In this document: in pieces, positions 9,476 to 20,047 of the stretch
Position numbering within the stretch: the first letter of the stretch is position 1
How the letters are laid out: each line of letters opens with the position of its first letter
The notes under the pieces: model-generated
What the model was told of the DNA's origin: nothing
What the model saw: only the letters and a program-made list of their open reading frames with translations
Databases searched by the model: none
Translations under genes and position numbers: made by a program
Source of the DNA: Mycosarcoma maydis
Lineage: Eukaryota; Basidiomycota; Ustilaginomycetes; Ustilaginales
Direction: 5' to 3'
DNA: 64,000 bases
Assembly (NCBI RefSeq): GCF_000328475.2
Contig: NC_026480.1
Coordinates: 1,178,001 to 1,242,000, forward strand

Positions 9476-11338
9476 ATGACGATGACGATGAAAAGTGCCA
9501 CCAGATTCTACTACATCGGTGTCGATGTCGGCACCGGCTCTGCGCGAGCAGCATTAGTCGACAATGACGGCAACATTCTCGCAGAATCCACCCATGCTAC
9601 CCAAACATTCCGCCTCGAATCAGATGCGCGCATCTTCGAGCAGTCGACCACCGATATCTGGTCTCAGATCAAGCTGGCCATTACTCAGGTGGTTGCTGCA
9701 TCCAAAGTCGACCCTAGCCTCATCAAAGGTGTTGGATTCGACGCAACTTGCTCTCTTGCAGTGACCGATTTCGATGGCAACCCCATTGCAGTCACCCCTC
9801 AATCTCCCACGACAAGTTTCAATTGGGGACCAGGAGAACGCAACGTCATCTTGTGGGCAGACCACCGTGCTGAAGCCGAAGCAGCACTCATCAACTCGAC
9901 CGGATCTAAAGTGCTCAACTATGTCGGCAAAACCATGTCGCTCGAAATGGAGATTCCTAAGATTCTGTGGTTGAAAAAACACATGCCAGCAGAACTCTTT
10001 GAGCAGTGCATGTTCTTCGATTTGCCCGACTATCTGACATACAAAGCAACAGGCTCGCTGGCGAGGAGCAACTGCTCCTTGGTCTGTAAGTGCTCCTATG
10101 TCCCTCCGGGCGTTGACGGTTCCGAGTTGGGCTGGCAGCCGGAGTTTTTCGAACAGATTGGGTTGGGTGAATTGGTCAAGAATGACTTTCAGCAGTTAGG
10201 CGGTGTTCCGGGTCGCAACGGCATAGTGCTTACTGCCGGTCAGCCTGTTGGTGATGGTCTGAGCGCTGATGTTGCTACCGAGCTTGGATTAGCACCTGGC
10301 ACCGCTGTTGGGTCGGCTCTGATTGATGCATATGCAGGTTGGGTTGGCACCGTTGCTGCACCAGCTACCAATCCCGTGGATGAAAGCAAGAACAGCCCAT
10401 CGCTCATCAGCTCGCAGAACCGACTGGCTGCGATCGCAGGAACTAGCACGTGCTACTGCGTCCAATCACCCGACGGTATCCTCGTCGACGGCGTCTGGGG
10501 TCCTTACAAACATGCTGTTTTCCCTGGACTATGGATGAACGAAGGAGGCCAGTCTTCCACCGGTCAACTCATCGACTTTATCATCGACACTCATCCGGCA
10601 GCACCATCGCTTCGCACTCTGGCCTCGGAGACCAACCGCTCGCCTTTCGTCGTTCTCCATGACAAGATCGACTCGCTCGCCTCTGAGGCTTCCCTTGCGC
10701 ATGCATCACTGCTTACCAAGGATCTCTTCATCTATCCCGACTTCCACGGAAACCGCTCGCCCCTTGCCGATTCGAAGATGAAAGGTATGATCACAGGTCT
10801 CAAACTCGACCGCTCGCTCGCCGATCTTGCGCTCAAGTATTATGCCACGCTCGAAGCGATCGCCCTACAAACCCGACACATTATCGAAGAGATGAATGCC
10901 AAGGGCCACAGGATTGATTCGATCTACATGAGTGGTGGTCACGTCAAGAACCACGTGTTCATGCAGTTGATCGCTGATGTTTGCGATATGCCCGTCCAGC
11001 TCCCCTTCAGTTCGAGTGCCAGCGTCGTCGCTGGTTCGGCCATCTTGGGTCGATTTGCTGCGGAAGTCAAAGATCCGGACTCGTCTGGCGCAAGTGGTAA
11101 ATTCGCACCAACCGAAGCAACGACGATTAACGATCAGAAAACAGCAGAGGAGGCCTCATTCAAGTACAAGGATCATCTTTGGGATCTGATGGTTAGAATG
11201 ACCAAGCCGGGTACATTGGTCTCCCCGCAAAAGGATGAGAAGCTGGCCAAGTTGCTGCAAGTCAAGTACAAGATCTTTCGCGAATCCATCACGATGCAAC
11301 GCAAGTGGGAGTCCATGATTGATGAAGCGATCAACTAG
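9476..11338 (+). CDS. FGGY-family carbohydrate kinase, D-ribulokinase type
   Basis: A 620-residue FGGY kinase. The N-terminal ATP/sugar domain begins YIGVDVGTGSARAALVD, followed by GVGFDATCS and ILWADHRAEAEA. The C-terminal domain has the AGTSTCYCV, GLWMNEGGQSSTGQ and MSGGHVKNHVFMQL segments. These match the YDR109C/FGGY subgroup, which phosphorylates ribulose-type sugars in the cytosol. I used the ATG at 9476, since the residues encoded upstream do not belong to the fold; ATG codons at 9482 and 9488 follow closely. Intronless. The precise sugar is inferred from family membership. Confidence 0.9.
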   Translation: MTMTMKSATRFYYIGVDVGTGSARAALVDNDGNILAESTHATQTFRLESDARIFEQSTTDIWSQIKLAITQVVAASKVDPSLIKGVGFDATCSLAVTDFDGNPIAVTPQSPTTSFNWGPGERNVILWADHRAEAEAALINSTGSKVLNYVGKTMSLEMEIPKILWLKKHMPAELFEQCMFFDLPDYLTYKATGSLARSNCSLVCKCSYVPPGVDGSELGWQPEFFEQIGLGELVKNDFQQLGGVPGRNGIVLTAGQPVGDGLSADVATELGLAPGTAVGSALIDAYAGWVGTVAAPATNPVDESKNSPSLISSQNRLAAIAGTSTCYCVQSPDGILVDGVWGPYKHAVFPGLWMNEGGQSSTGQLIDFIIDTHPAAPSLRTLASETNRSPFVVLHDKIDSLASEASLAHASLLTKDLFIYPDFHGNRSPLADSKMKGMITGLKLDRSLADLALKYYATLEAIALQTRHIIEEMNAKGHRIDSIYMSGGHVKNHVFMQLIADVCDMPVQLPFSSSASVVAGSAILGRFAAEVKDPDSSGASGKFAPTEATTINDQKTAEEASFKYKDHLWDLMVRMTKPGTLVSPQKDEKLAKLLQVKYKIFRESITMQRKWESMIDEAIN

Positions 11339-11494
11339 AACGCTGCATTTCTGATCTTCGTATGTAAACCTTCGGTGGAATACTCAAGAGGCTTGTTGCG
11401 ATCGAGTTATCAGAAATCGCGTGGTGTTTGTATGCTGGTGACGTAATGTTGGTGTTGTTACAGAACGAATGAATGCAGCAGAAACAAGATACAT

Positions 11495-12100
11495 CTAAAG
11501 AAGCTTCAGGTGACCTGTGAGCTGGTTCATTAGCGATACGGGTGCTGGACCGAGGCCGAGTACGGTGCGTGTATTGGGAGCGATCTGCGTGCGGCCAGCA
11601 TCAATGATACTTCTAGCAGCAATGCCCAACTCGCCCGCCTTATTTTCCAACTCCAGCATCTTTTCCTCATCGGGGCATTTCACCGCCACTTTAGCTTGAC
11701 CCCTTCTCTCCCACTGCTTCACAAATTTGGGCGTCAACCTCTTGGCCAATTTGTATGCTGCCAACGTAGCGTGCCCACACTGTGCTGCGATCTTGCCCTT
11801 TTCCATCTTGATATCCATTCTAACAGCAAGAATCATCTTGCACTCTTCGGACTCAAGGCCAGAACCGGAAGCTTTGTAGTTGTCAGAGATGGCAGCGAGC
11901 TCATCCTCCGAGTCTATATCGGATTCGTCGTCGGAAGCAGAAAGGACGCGTTGCGTGTTGGCGTTGTACGAGAGGAGCGAGCGACCCATTCCGATAAAGT
12001 ATCCAACGGTGAGAGATGCGATTGAGCAAGCGATGACGGTGGACAGCATTGCTGCTGATGACGACGAGTGTGATATCGACATGTTTGGGCTCCTTGTCAT
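11495..12100 (-). CDS. PTH2: peptidyl-tRNA hydrolase 2, membrane-anchored
   Basis: A 201-residue protein whose last 115 residues are the PTH2 domain: CKMILAVRMDIKMEKGKIAAQCGHA, then AGRTQIAPNTRTVLGLGP and a final TGHLKLL (domain given here by its ends only). PTH2 releases tRNA from stalled peptidyl-tRNA. A transmembrane segment near residues 18-38 fits the outer-membrane anchoring of yeast and human Pth2, followed by an acidic linker. I chose ATG 12100; another ATG six codons on (12082) is possible. The open frame continues upstream but encodes no recognisable domain. Convergent with the FGGY kinase. Confidence 0.9.
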   Translation of the reverse strand: MTRSPNMSISHSSSSAAMLSTVIACSIASLTVGYFIGMGRSLLSYNANTQRVLSASDDESDIDSEDELAAISDNYKASGSGLESEECKMILAVRMDIKMEKGKIAAQCGHATLAAYKLAKRLTPKFVKQWERRGQAKVAVKCPDEEKMLELENKAGELGIAARSIIDAGRTQIAPNTRTVLGLGPAPVSLMNQLTGHLKLL

Positions 12101-12956
12101 GATTAAGACGACAGGTGTGAAGGAAATGAAACGTAACTGAGAAGAAAAAGTCAAGAGCGTTGAGAGACCAAATCCCAAATTGATACAATCGCAGGGCGAA
12201 AAGACTAGCAAACAAAACGAGTAGAAATTGTGGCACCGAAAACAAATAATAAATAACGCTTCTAAATAAATCCAAAGTGTAGAAACGTGGTGCAGGTTTT
12301 CGAAGTTGGCATCGGCAAATCTCTCGCAACCACGAACGTTGCTCTGACTCATCGGAAACCCTACAAGCCGTGGATCACAATTTGAACGACGGTATACTTC
12401 AACAGCGCCAGAGCAAGCGCATTTCGTACGGGTGGCCATTCAACCGCAGGTCGGTTCTCGGAGTGTTCAACAGCGTGAGCTCTGTAAGTAGACTCGCCGG
12501 TTTTAGCATCAGAGACAAGCCACAAAATGGCCCCGCCTTCTTCATGATCGAATTTGTGAATGCCGTGACCGGCTCGAAAAGTCACCGATCGCGAGTAGGT
12601 CAAGGGGAGCGGCGGATTTTGAATTTGCAACCACAAATGCAAATTGTGAATCGTGAATGATGTCGTGTGAGGGAGTGGAGAAGAGGCATCAGATCAGTCA
12701 AAAGTGTGGTTTCTTCTTTGATCTCACGACATCAGCGCGAGAGCACAGACGCTAACCCGATTAACGTTGGAAGAAGAAACACGAGGAAAATACTCAACAC
12801 TTTAGCGTTACCTAGTCAACGTGTCACGTTGCAGCCTGCGTCCTGTTGAGCCGGAGTGCGGACCTCACTCTGTCAGAAAACAATCCCACCTCCATCCTTA
12901 GCGACCATAACATCGTTTTTCTTACCATCCACTTTTCCCTTCAATATCGATTCGAA
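12101..12956. other. divergent intergenic region (PTH2 / alcohol dehydrogenase)
   Basis: Contains the motif pair GTGAATCGTGAATG at 12646-12659 and a pyrimidine-rich leader just before the dehydrogenase ATG. No gene supported. Confidence 0.65.
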
Positions 12957-14030
12957 ATGCCTCGCGGATACGGTATCGCCGACTCCAAGAATTGGACCGA
13001 CTTCAAGGTCTACGATTTCGACCTCAAGAAGGAGACTGACGACGATGTCGACATTGCTATCACCCACTGTGGTGTCTGCGGTTCGGATGTCCATACCATC
13101 TCCGGTGGTTGGGGCCCTCTGAAGCACGACTTCTGCATTCCTGGTCATGAGATCATTGGCATCGCCACCAAGGTCGGCAAGAACGTCAAGGACATCAAGG
13201 TTGGCGACCGAGTCGGCGTCGGTGCCCAGGTCGATTCTTGTGGTGAATGCGTACCTTGCCAAGATGAAGAAGAGCAGTACTGTCGCGGAAATGGCACCAA
13301 GAAACTAGTAGATACGTACAACGATACGTACAGTGAATGCGGCACAAAGGCTATGGGTGGCTATTCGACCCACATCAGGACTCAGCAGCAGTTTGTCTTC
13401 CCGATTCCTGACAAGATCAAGTCCGAGCATGCTGCTCCTATGCTTTGCGGTGGTCTTACGCTCTTCTCACCTCTGATCCGCAACGGCGCTGGCCCAGGAA
13501 AACGGGTTGGAATCGTTGGAATCGGCGGCCTTGGTCACTTTGGTGTCATGTTTGCCCACGCTCTCGGTGCCGAAGTGGTTGCCATCTCGCACTCTCCTCG
13601 CAAGCGCGAGGATGCGCTCAAGATGGGTGCCAAAGAGTTCGTCTCCACCGGCGAGAACCCCAACTGGGCCGAGGAGTACAAGAACAAGCCTTTCGACTTG
13701 ATCATCAACACTGCCTCCTCCAACGCCGTTGACCTCCGCACGATCCTTACCACGCTCAAGGTACACGGCCGTCTCATTTGCGTCGGAATGCCCGAAGATG
13801 TCTTCAAGGTTCGCATCCAGGACTTTGCCGGTAATGGTTGCCTGATGGGCTCCTCCCATATCGGAAGCAAGAAGGAGGCTCTTCAGATGCTCGAGCTCGC
13901 TGCTGAGAAGGATATCCAGCCTTGGGTCGAGATTCTCCCTATGAAGGACTGCAGCAAGGCCGTCAAGAGGGTGGCAGACAACGACATCCGCTACCGATTC
14001 GTGCTCGAGCAGGATCTCGAGAAGCACTAA
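12957..14030 (+). CDS. NADP(H)-dependent zinc alcohol dehydrogenase (cinnamyl-alcohol/ADH6 type)
   Basis: A 357-residue medium-chain dehydrogenase. The catalytic zinc site is visible as HCGVCGSDVH and the PGHE motif. The structural zinc site is C-G-E-C-V-P-C followed seven residues later by C (CQDEEEQYC). The Rossmann fold motif is GIGGLGHFG. The pattern matches the ADH6/CAD group that reduces a broad range of aldehydes to alcohols with NADPH. The ATG at 12957 starts the MPRGYGIADS sequence typical of the family; the frame is open upstream but reads as leader. It has strongly biased codons rich in C-ending triplets, suggesting good expression. Confidence 0.92.
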   Translation: MPRGYGIADSKNWTDFKVYDFDLKKETDDDVDIAITHCGVCGSDVHTISGGWGPLKHDFCIPGHEIIGIATKVGKNVKDIKVGDRVGVGAQVDSCGECVPCQDEEEQYCRGNGTKKLVDTYNDTYSECGTKAMGGYSTHIRTQQQFVFPIPDKIKSEHAAPMLCGGLTLFSPLIRNGAGPGKRVGIVGIGGLGHFGVMFAHALGAEVVAISHSPRKREDALKMGAKEFVSTGENPNWAEEYKNKPFDLIINTASSNAVDLRTILTTLKVHGRLICVGMPEDVFKVRIQDFAGNGCLMGSSHIGSKKEALQMLELAAEKDIQPWVEILPMKDCSKAVKRVADNDIRYRFVLEQDLEKH

Positions 14031-14272
14031 GCAACGTAGCCTGGTAAGACTGCTACCACTTAGACACTGTACAAGCCAATTTCTGGAAACCACGTCTCGA
14101 CAATCGTGAATCGGAGAACAAAACAAAGACTCTGTCGAAATCTGAATCGTGGAGCGTGTGAATCGTGGATCGTTAACGTTATACTAATCATGACTGCATA
14201 CATGTGGTTGAATTCGAAACGGTCTTTAATTAAGGAAGCGACTAGAAATACATAGCAAAGCAAGTGTGAAGG

Positions 14273-15637
14273 CTACATTTCCAGATCTGCCATCGCGTCT
14301 TGCTCCATCTTGTCCTTCGACTGTCTCTGTGCGCGTTGCAGCCCTTTATCCCACTGGAGCCTTTTGCCTACAAACATCGCCACCCAACTCAACACTAACA
14401 GCACGGGCACCTCAACCAGGGGTCCAATTGTTGCTGCCAATGCCTGGTCCGATCCCACCCCAAAGACGGCCACACAGACGGCGATCGCCAATTCGAAATT
14501 ATTGCTGCCCGCCGTGAATGCCTGTACCACTGCCATCTGATAACCCCATTCCGTCTTACCGTATCGAACGGACAACCACCAGATGAGTGCAAAGCTTCCC
14601 GTCCACATCAAAGCGAAATAGAGCACCAGGGGTACAAAAGTGCGGAAGACGGGTCCGAGGTTGTCCAGAATGTGCTGCGCTTGTTCTGCAAAGATGATGA
14701 TAATGGTGTAGAGGAGGGCAATCAGCGAGAGGGGGCCAAAAAAGGGGAGGAATCGTTGATGGAAAAAGTGGCGCCCGAACAGTGTGAGTACCAAGAAGCG
14801 GGTCAGCACACCGGCTGCAAGTGGGATGCCAAGGTAGATGGCGACAGCAATCGCGACGTCTGAATAATCTAGTGAGAAAGCAACGTCGTTGGAGATAACG
14901 TTGACAAACAGAACCGCGAGCGGAGCGTAGAGGACGATCTGAAGGACAGAGTTGACAATGACAATGATAGCGCAAGTGTTGCTGTCACCGCGAGCGATTT
15001 TGTTCCAAATCATCACCATTGCAATGCACCTAGCTAAACCGACCATGATCACTCCGACCCTGTAATCATCCAAGTCTGGCAATGTGGCCCATGCCAATCC
15101 AAGCATCAGGAATGGACCTAGAACCCAGTTGAGCACCAACGACATGGCGAGTTGGTACCATAATCGCTTTGTGGAAAACATCTGCGGAAGCCTTTCGTAC
15201 TGAACTTTGGTCAAGATGGGCCACATCATGACGATCAAGCCTACCACCAAGGGAGCAGATACATCGCGAAACCCTCCCTTGGAGAGATTTTCGGCTGCGT
15301 TTGGGGCGAATTCACCAATTACGACGCCGAGGATCATAGCGACGATGATGAAGAGTGATAGGAGTCGGTCGAGCCATCCGAGAGAGAGGAGAATACTTTT
15401 TGCTGCTCCGGTCGAGTCGCGGGCGTCTTGCAAGGTGGAGCGGAGCTTAGGCACTCCTCCGTGCATGTCGAGGATCAGACCATCTTCGTTGGCTGGAGAC
15501 ATATCGATGGAGGGGGTGTCAATTACTGTGCTCGGTGCGCCGTGTTGTGAAGCAAAGCTCGGCGTTGATTCTGCACTCTGAAACGTGCATGTTGGTTGTG
15601 TGGGTGGCGGAGGTTGGTCCATCGCTGAGCTTGCCAT
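14273..15637 (-). CDS. ACR3: ACR3 arsenite efflux transporter
   Basis: A 454-residue protein with ten predicted membrane helices starting near residue 85. Family hallmarks are FMLGLAWATLPDLDDYRVG, GDSNTCAIIVIVNSVLQ with its essential cysteine, and TAGSNNFELAIAVCV. ACR3 carriers export arsenite (and often antimonite) across the plasma membrane using the proton gradient. The N-terminal 80 residues are a soluble, Pro/Thr/Ser-rich extension. No arsenate reductase or arsenic regulator is visible next door, so it is not part of an arsenic cluster. Convergent with the alcohol dehydrogenase gene. Confidence 0.94.
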   Translation of the reverse strand: MASSAMDQPPPPTQPTCTFQSAESTPSFASQHGAPSTVIDTPSIDMSPANEDGLILDMHGGVPKLRSTLQDARDSTGAAKSILLSLGWLDRLLSLFIIVAMILGVVIGEFAPNAAENLSKGGFRDVSAPLVVGLIVMMWPILTKVQYERLPQMFSTKRLWYQLAMSLVLNWVLGPFLMLGLAWATLPDLDDYRVGVIMVGLARCIAMVMIWNKIARGDSNTCAIIVIVNSVLQIVLYAPLAVLFVNVISNDVAFSLDYSDVAIAVAIYLGIPLAAGVLTRFLVLTLFGRHFFHQRFLPFFGPLSLIALLYTIIIIFAEQAQHILDNLGPVFRTFVPLVLYFALMWTGSFALIWWLSVRYGKTEWGYQMAVVQAFTAGSNNFELAIAVCVAVFGVGSDQALAATIGPLVEVPVLLVLSWVAMFVGKRLQWDKGLQRAQRQSKDKMEQDAMADLEM

Positions 15638-16440
15638 CTTTGCTTGCCGTTTTGAAAATCTGCTTTGCTCAGCCAGTATGTGCCAGGGTCAAAGCTGATA
15701 TGAAGCGTGCTTGATGATTGACCAAGCGGGTGTGTATGCCGGATCAGCAGACGGTTTTGTCGACAGGGCAAAGGTCAAATTGGATGCGCCTCCGATCTCA
15801 GAGACTCACCACAATCTTGCTGAGTTTATATGGAATTCTACCTCGTTCATGACCGTGAACACTGTAACACCCCGTGCGAACAAGAAGGATCATGGCCAGG
15901 CAAGATGGCGCTGCATAATCTTGAAACTCAAGGCAAATTGAGGAGAGAGCCGAATATCAAATTCCGGAGGCTTCTGCAGCCACAGTCACGAAGCAACCCA
16001 ACATGGAAGCGCCACACAACAGCTTCAATCACGAATCACGAATCTGTCACACTAAAAACAGCGCGAAAGTTGAATTTCAAATTCCTGCGTTTGACGTGGC
16101 TCCACTGATCCACGTTGCACATCCAAACTCTCATGTCTCCGAATTTCGCATGCTCAGTTGAACGATGTTGAAGCTTCTCGCCTCTTGGCTCTTGGCTCGG
16201 CTCGACCGCTCTCTCTGAATCTCAAACATCAAGACAGCTCCCCGATGGCTGAGCAAAGCTCCAAAAAGCTTCATGTTGAGATTAGTGTTTCAGAATGATT
16301 TTGAAATATAGAGCAAGATTCGACCCTCTGTCGAACACTCGTCTAAAACAAAAGCATTGGCGACAGACAAATAAGGAGTGCGTCGAGGTGGGGTATATTC
16401 GTGATTGGTACAACTCGATAGCTGGGACTTAAGGAATACC
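15638..16440. other. intergenic region upstream of ACR3 and downstream of the P450
   Basis: Promoter side of ACR3 and 3' side of the P450 gene. It contains a tandem pair of the dispersed motif (AATCACGAATCACGAATC at 16027-16044). No gene supported. Confidence 0.65.
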
Positions 16441-18114
16441 TCAATCGTCCCTGGCCCGGACATGGATCGTATAAGGGTTCTTGATGGGTAGCGTCAACGA
16501 ATCGTCATATGTCGGCTCGTCCTCCTTCAACGCTTTGTGATCGTAGACCACATCAAAGTTGCCCAAAATTTCTGCCACCACTGCACATCCTTCGTACGTC
16601 GCCAGCGTCTGACCAAGGCACAGCCTCGGGCCTGCGTTGAAAGCGTGGAATAGATACTGCGAGTACGTTTTGATGCCGATCGAACCGTCCTTTCGCTCTT
16701 CGATGAATCGTTCTGGTTTGAATTGTTCGCAGTCTTCGCCCCACAGTTCGGGCATTCGCGCCATGGTGTGATCCTGCCATGTGACTGTCTCGCCCTTCTT
16801 GATGACGAGGTCGGGCAGCTTCTGTGTGGTGGGGACAGCGTTGGGGGCGACGTCGGCGTCCGAGCAGGGTTGTGCGTAGGGTCGGATCACGTCGTCCTTG
16901 ACGGCCAATTTGATGTTCTTGGGTACCGACGGGTGCAAGCGCAGCGCCTCGAGGAAGCATGCTTGAACGTAGACAAGCGAAGATAGGTCATCGTACGCCA
17001 TGCTTTGGAACGAAGAGCCGGAGCCGAGCTTTTCATGAATCTCTTGGCGTGCCTTTTCGATGCATTCAGGGTGCTTGGAAAGCTCGTAGAACAGCCATCC
17101 GAGCGCCTGGGCTGTCGTGTCGCGACCAGCAATCAAAAAGTTGAGCACGACAGGGAGCAATTCGTCACGAGTCAAGTTCTGTTCCATAAACAGCGCAAGC
17201 AGGTCCTTGTCGCCCTTGCCGGATGCAGCTTGAGCCTCGCCTCGAGCACGAGCTGCTAGTCGAAGGTCAATAATCTCGTAGCAAAAGCTGTGCAGCTCCT
17301 TGATCGTCCTTCTCATCTTCCTACCTTGAGGCGAGAAGAGCTCGGTGAATCTCGCCAAAGGGTCCACGAAGCGTTCGTCCATGACACGCTGAGCATAGTC
17401 AAAGTTGGCTGCAAACTCGACTACTTTGCTCAAATCGCCAACATTGGACGGCAGACACTTGATGTCGGCGCTAAAAGCCATGAGTGAAAACGAACTGAGG
17501 GTGAATCGGAAGAATAGATCGGGCAGATTGAGCTCGGTGTTTTTGCTGCTAGCGTCCCGGAAGAGTTTGTTGAGAATGGCAAGATCGCGATGGATGGTGT
17601 TCTGGACGTGAGTTCGAAAGTTGCCAACGCTAAAGATATGAGAGGCCATCTTGCGTTGTTTCCTCCAGATCTCTCCGTCGGCGACAAAGATGCCATGGAG
17701 GCTCATCACGTCTCCCATCGATTTTTGGAAGAAGGAACCCTTGATATAGTTCTCGAAATTGGTCTTTTGCACCCATCGGATGTATTCAGGGCGGTTGATG
17801 GAAGTGACTCGGCCGCCGAGATAAGGGAAAGTTGCAGCCCAGGGCATACCGCCAGCGCCAATGCTCTTTTGCATGCGGAGGAACTCATCGAGGAAACGAC
17901 GACGCTTAGCGGCAATGTCGAGGAGAAAAAGGAGGTTACCAATGAGGGGAAGCGCACCAGGAACTTCTTTGATGCCTTTGCGATGCGATACGAAAATGTA
18001 ACGATCTGGAGCGATAAGGCAGAGCAAACCGAGAATGAGTACGGAGGCGATGGCTACGTGTGTCGGTGTGAGATGCTCGAATGAGCTGTGCACTGTCGGA
18101 AGGAGGATGGACAT
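16441..18114 (-). CDS. cytochrome P450, CYP52/CYP63/CYP86-like
   Basis: A 557-residue P450. An N-terminal membrane anchor (residues about 15-35) is followed by a proline-rich hinge (EVPGALPLIGN). The oxygen-binding helix reads AGRDTTAQ, the K-helix EALRLHP, the PERF motif FKPERFIEE, and the heme loop FNAGPRLCLGQ with the cysteine ligand. The combination resembles the alkane/fatty-acid hydroxylases of the CYP52/CYP63/CYP86 group. A fatty-acid omega-hydroxylase role in the ER is therefore likely but inferred. I used the ATG at 18114; no ATG lies further upstream in frame, and a TATA-like box sits about 105 bases ahead. No cluster partners are seen beside it. Confidence 0.9.
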   Translation of the reverse strand: MSILLPTVHSSFEHLTPTHVAIASVLILGLLCLIAPDRYIFVSHRKGIKEVPGALPLIGNLLFLLDIAAKRRRFLDEFLRMQKSIGAGGMPWAATFPYLGGRVTSINRPEYIRWVQKTNFENYIKGSFFQKSMGDVMSLHGIFVADGEIWRKQRKMASHIFSVGNFRTHVQNTIHRDLAILNKLFRDASSKNTELNLPDLFFRFTLSSFSLMAFSADIKCLPSNVGDLSKVVEFAANFDYAQRVMDERFVDPLARFTELFSPQGRKMRRTIKELHSFCYEIIDLRLAARARGEAQAASGKGDKDLLALFMEQNLTRDELLPVVLNFLIAGRDTTAQALGWLFYELSKHPECIEKARQEIHEKLGSGSSFQSMAYDDLSSLVYVQACFLEALRLHPSVPKNIKLAVKDDVIRPYAQPCSDADVAPNAVPTTQKLPDLVIKKGETVTWQDHTMARMPELWGEDCEQFKPERFIEERKDGSIGIKTYSQYLFHAFNAGPRLCLGQTLATYEGCAVVAEILGNFDVVYDHKALKEDEPTYDDSLTLPIKNPYTIHVRARDD

Positions 18115-19653
18115 TGTCGTTGTGGTGCAAATGGTGATATGTGCGCGATGAGGGCGACAAATGTTTTGGAGGGATGCATGCGAAAGGAGATGAACCTGCC
18201 TCAACGCTCGCAACTCCTCTATAAGTACTTTGTAGCCACCAAGATGATCGCGCAGTCAAAGCTGCACACAATGTGTGGGGTGCGCCTCTAGCCTGGTTGA
18301 GCCCTTGAACAATCGAGGCCAGAGAGCCAGAAATCACTTGACGGGGTATGAATTTCACCTCATCGTAAGCGAGACAACTCGAGGCGGCCCGAGCAGTGCC
18401 AATGAGCAAAGAGACATATCTAACGGATCAGTGACACAAGAAGTTGGCACTTTTGGGCTTTTGCTCCATCTTCGTTGGACTCTACTGTAGAGGAGTAGTA
18501 AAAAGCGAGCGTCATAATCACGAATGCTTTCTTGCCATGCCCAACTCTGGAAAACGGAGCATCAACACCGGTTCCAGCCCAGCAGCTGCTCGGTTAGCAA
18601 AGAGGAAGTGCGAGCAATAGCAGCAGCCGCTGCTCACACGCACTGCCAGTTGCAAACAACCGAATTGCGGATCGGCTCCTACCAGAGCCGCGCGTGTTTC
18701 TGTGCAGAACCGTCTCGACAAGCCGTCAAGCGTGAGCGAGAGCCGCGTTTCGGACTCTTCCGTTCATTTTGTATTCTACTTGTTTTTAACTGTACTTTTT
18801 CAGGCATCCACATATGAATCACGAATCTAACCTGAGCTGCAATTGTCTAGCCAGAGGCTCGCACGTCGCACCGTCAAGGCTGAGTCAGAGAAATTGTTAC
18901 CACATGCGCACACCGCGGCTCCCGTTCAATGTTACCAGAGGCCTGGACTGATTGACGGCGCATGGACAAACATTTGTCTGGAAGCCGCTCTTCATGCACT
19001 TGGCTCCCAGCTCCTTTCAACCTACTTTCCGAGACAGATGCTGCTTCGTGTTATGACCGTTCTCACATAGTTCCGGAGACGCGCCCGATTTCGCCCTGTT
19101 CTTCAGCCGATAACAGATTTAACCTTAGCCAAGCAGAGTTCTCAGCAGCGTACAGGCTTCTTCTACTCGTGACTTGGCAGCGCTTTCATTTTTTTTTGTG
19201 CAGCAAAGCAAATTCACATGCCCCTTTTCGAGCCGTGGCTGCATGTTTAGTCGTCATTAGCACTATCATGCGGAGCTCAGATCCTCACTCGTTCGCATCG
19301 TCAAACGCTGAAGCCATGGGATTCTAGTAAGGTTCTCGAGCCTCTAGGCACGACAGTCTAAAGCATAACGCGGTCCGCTTAGCATCCTTCTACCAAGACC
19401 TAGTAGCCAAGGCTGTTAGCAGTGACGCTCAGACCCCTCATCCTTCCAAAGAAAGAGGGAAGCAACACGGAACGTTAAGCGTAGACTTTTTCGCACGACG
19501 TCGATCACGCTTGCATGTCGAGAAATGCGTTGTTTGCTTATCGCAAGGGAGCTGGATGTGGTATAGACAGGGTCGGGTGATTTGGTGCCGCGAGTCAGGG
19601 CTGTCATGTGTGCAAATTCACACGATAACTGCCAATAGCGAGTCCTGCCAGCA
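18115..19653. other. 1.5-kb gene-free stretch
   Basis: Holds the P450 promoter (TATA-like box at 18219-18225) and the 3' flank of the V-ATPase f gene. Short open frames on both strands show no recognisable domain. No gene, RNA or repeat supported. Confidence 0.55.
18219..18225 (-). promoter_or_regulatory. TATA-like box of the P450 gene
   Basis: Reads CTTATAG on the minus strand, about 105 bases upstream of the ATG at 18114. The spacing supports that start codon. Confidence 0.4.
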
Positions 19654-20047
19654 CTAAAGTTGAATGCGGCTGTATCTTTGATGTACTCCAAGCTGGCATC
19701 CGCAAAAGGCGATGAAAGCGATGTAGATAAGAGCGGCAATGTAGCAAGTCTGCCCGACTGCTAGCCCATCTTTGGGGTCTTCGGTGCTGCCCATGAGTGC
19801 AGGCCAATTGTGTTGAAAGCCGTATCCAAAGATTGCAAGGATCACGGCGCCAAACACTGAGACTACCGTACAGCAGCTGGCTGTTGTTTTGTATGTATAT
19901 GGCACGTCATCATGTGCGATTAAGGCGACGAAAAGATAGGTCGATGTCAGCACTCTCTCGTGTCCGCTCGCCGACCATATGCTCGTATTGTCTAGCACAG
20001 TGCCACTTACCGAGACCGCTTCCTACAACAGGCCGTGTCGTCGACAT
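19654..20047 (-). CDS. V-ATPase V0 subunit f (YPR170W-B / RNASEK family)
   Basis: Two exons, 20011-20047 and 19654-19880, separated by a 130-base intron that starts gtaagt and ends acaacag. They join in frame to an 87-residue protein. It starts MSTTRPVVGSGLASCCT, has two membrane helices (about 17-34 and 56-74), and carries the family loop GSTEDPKDG between them and the ending FCGCQLGVHQRYSRIQL. Yeast YPR170W-B has the same RPVV start, N-D-P-E-D-G loop and F-C-G-x-Q ending. It was identified structurally as subunit f of the vacuolar proton pump membrane sector. The gene is divergent from PSO2. Confidence 0.9.

Noticed and set aside
12101..12439. Extended N-terminus for PTH2 in the same frame
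   Set aside because: The extra residues have no match to the family, and the ATG at 12100 directly precedes the expected membrane anchor.
13467..14126. 219-codon open frame antisense to the alcohol dehydrogenase
   Set aside because: It mirrors the biased codons of the real gene on the other strand and shows no domain.
14273..18114. ACR3 and P450 as parts of a resistance or metabolite cluster
   Set aside because: They are separated by 0.8 kb, belong to unrelated pathways and have no partner enzymes nearby.
19881..19998. Unspliced N-terminus of the V-ATPase f frame
   Set aside because: These bases are intron; the conserved R-P-V-V start lies in the upstream exon.
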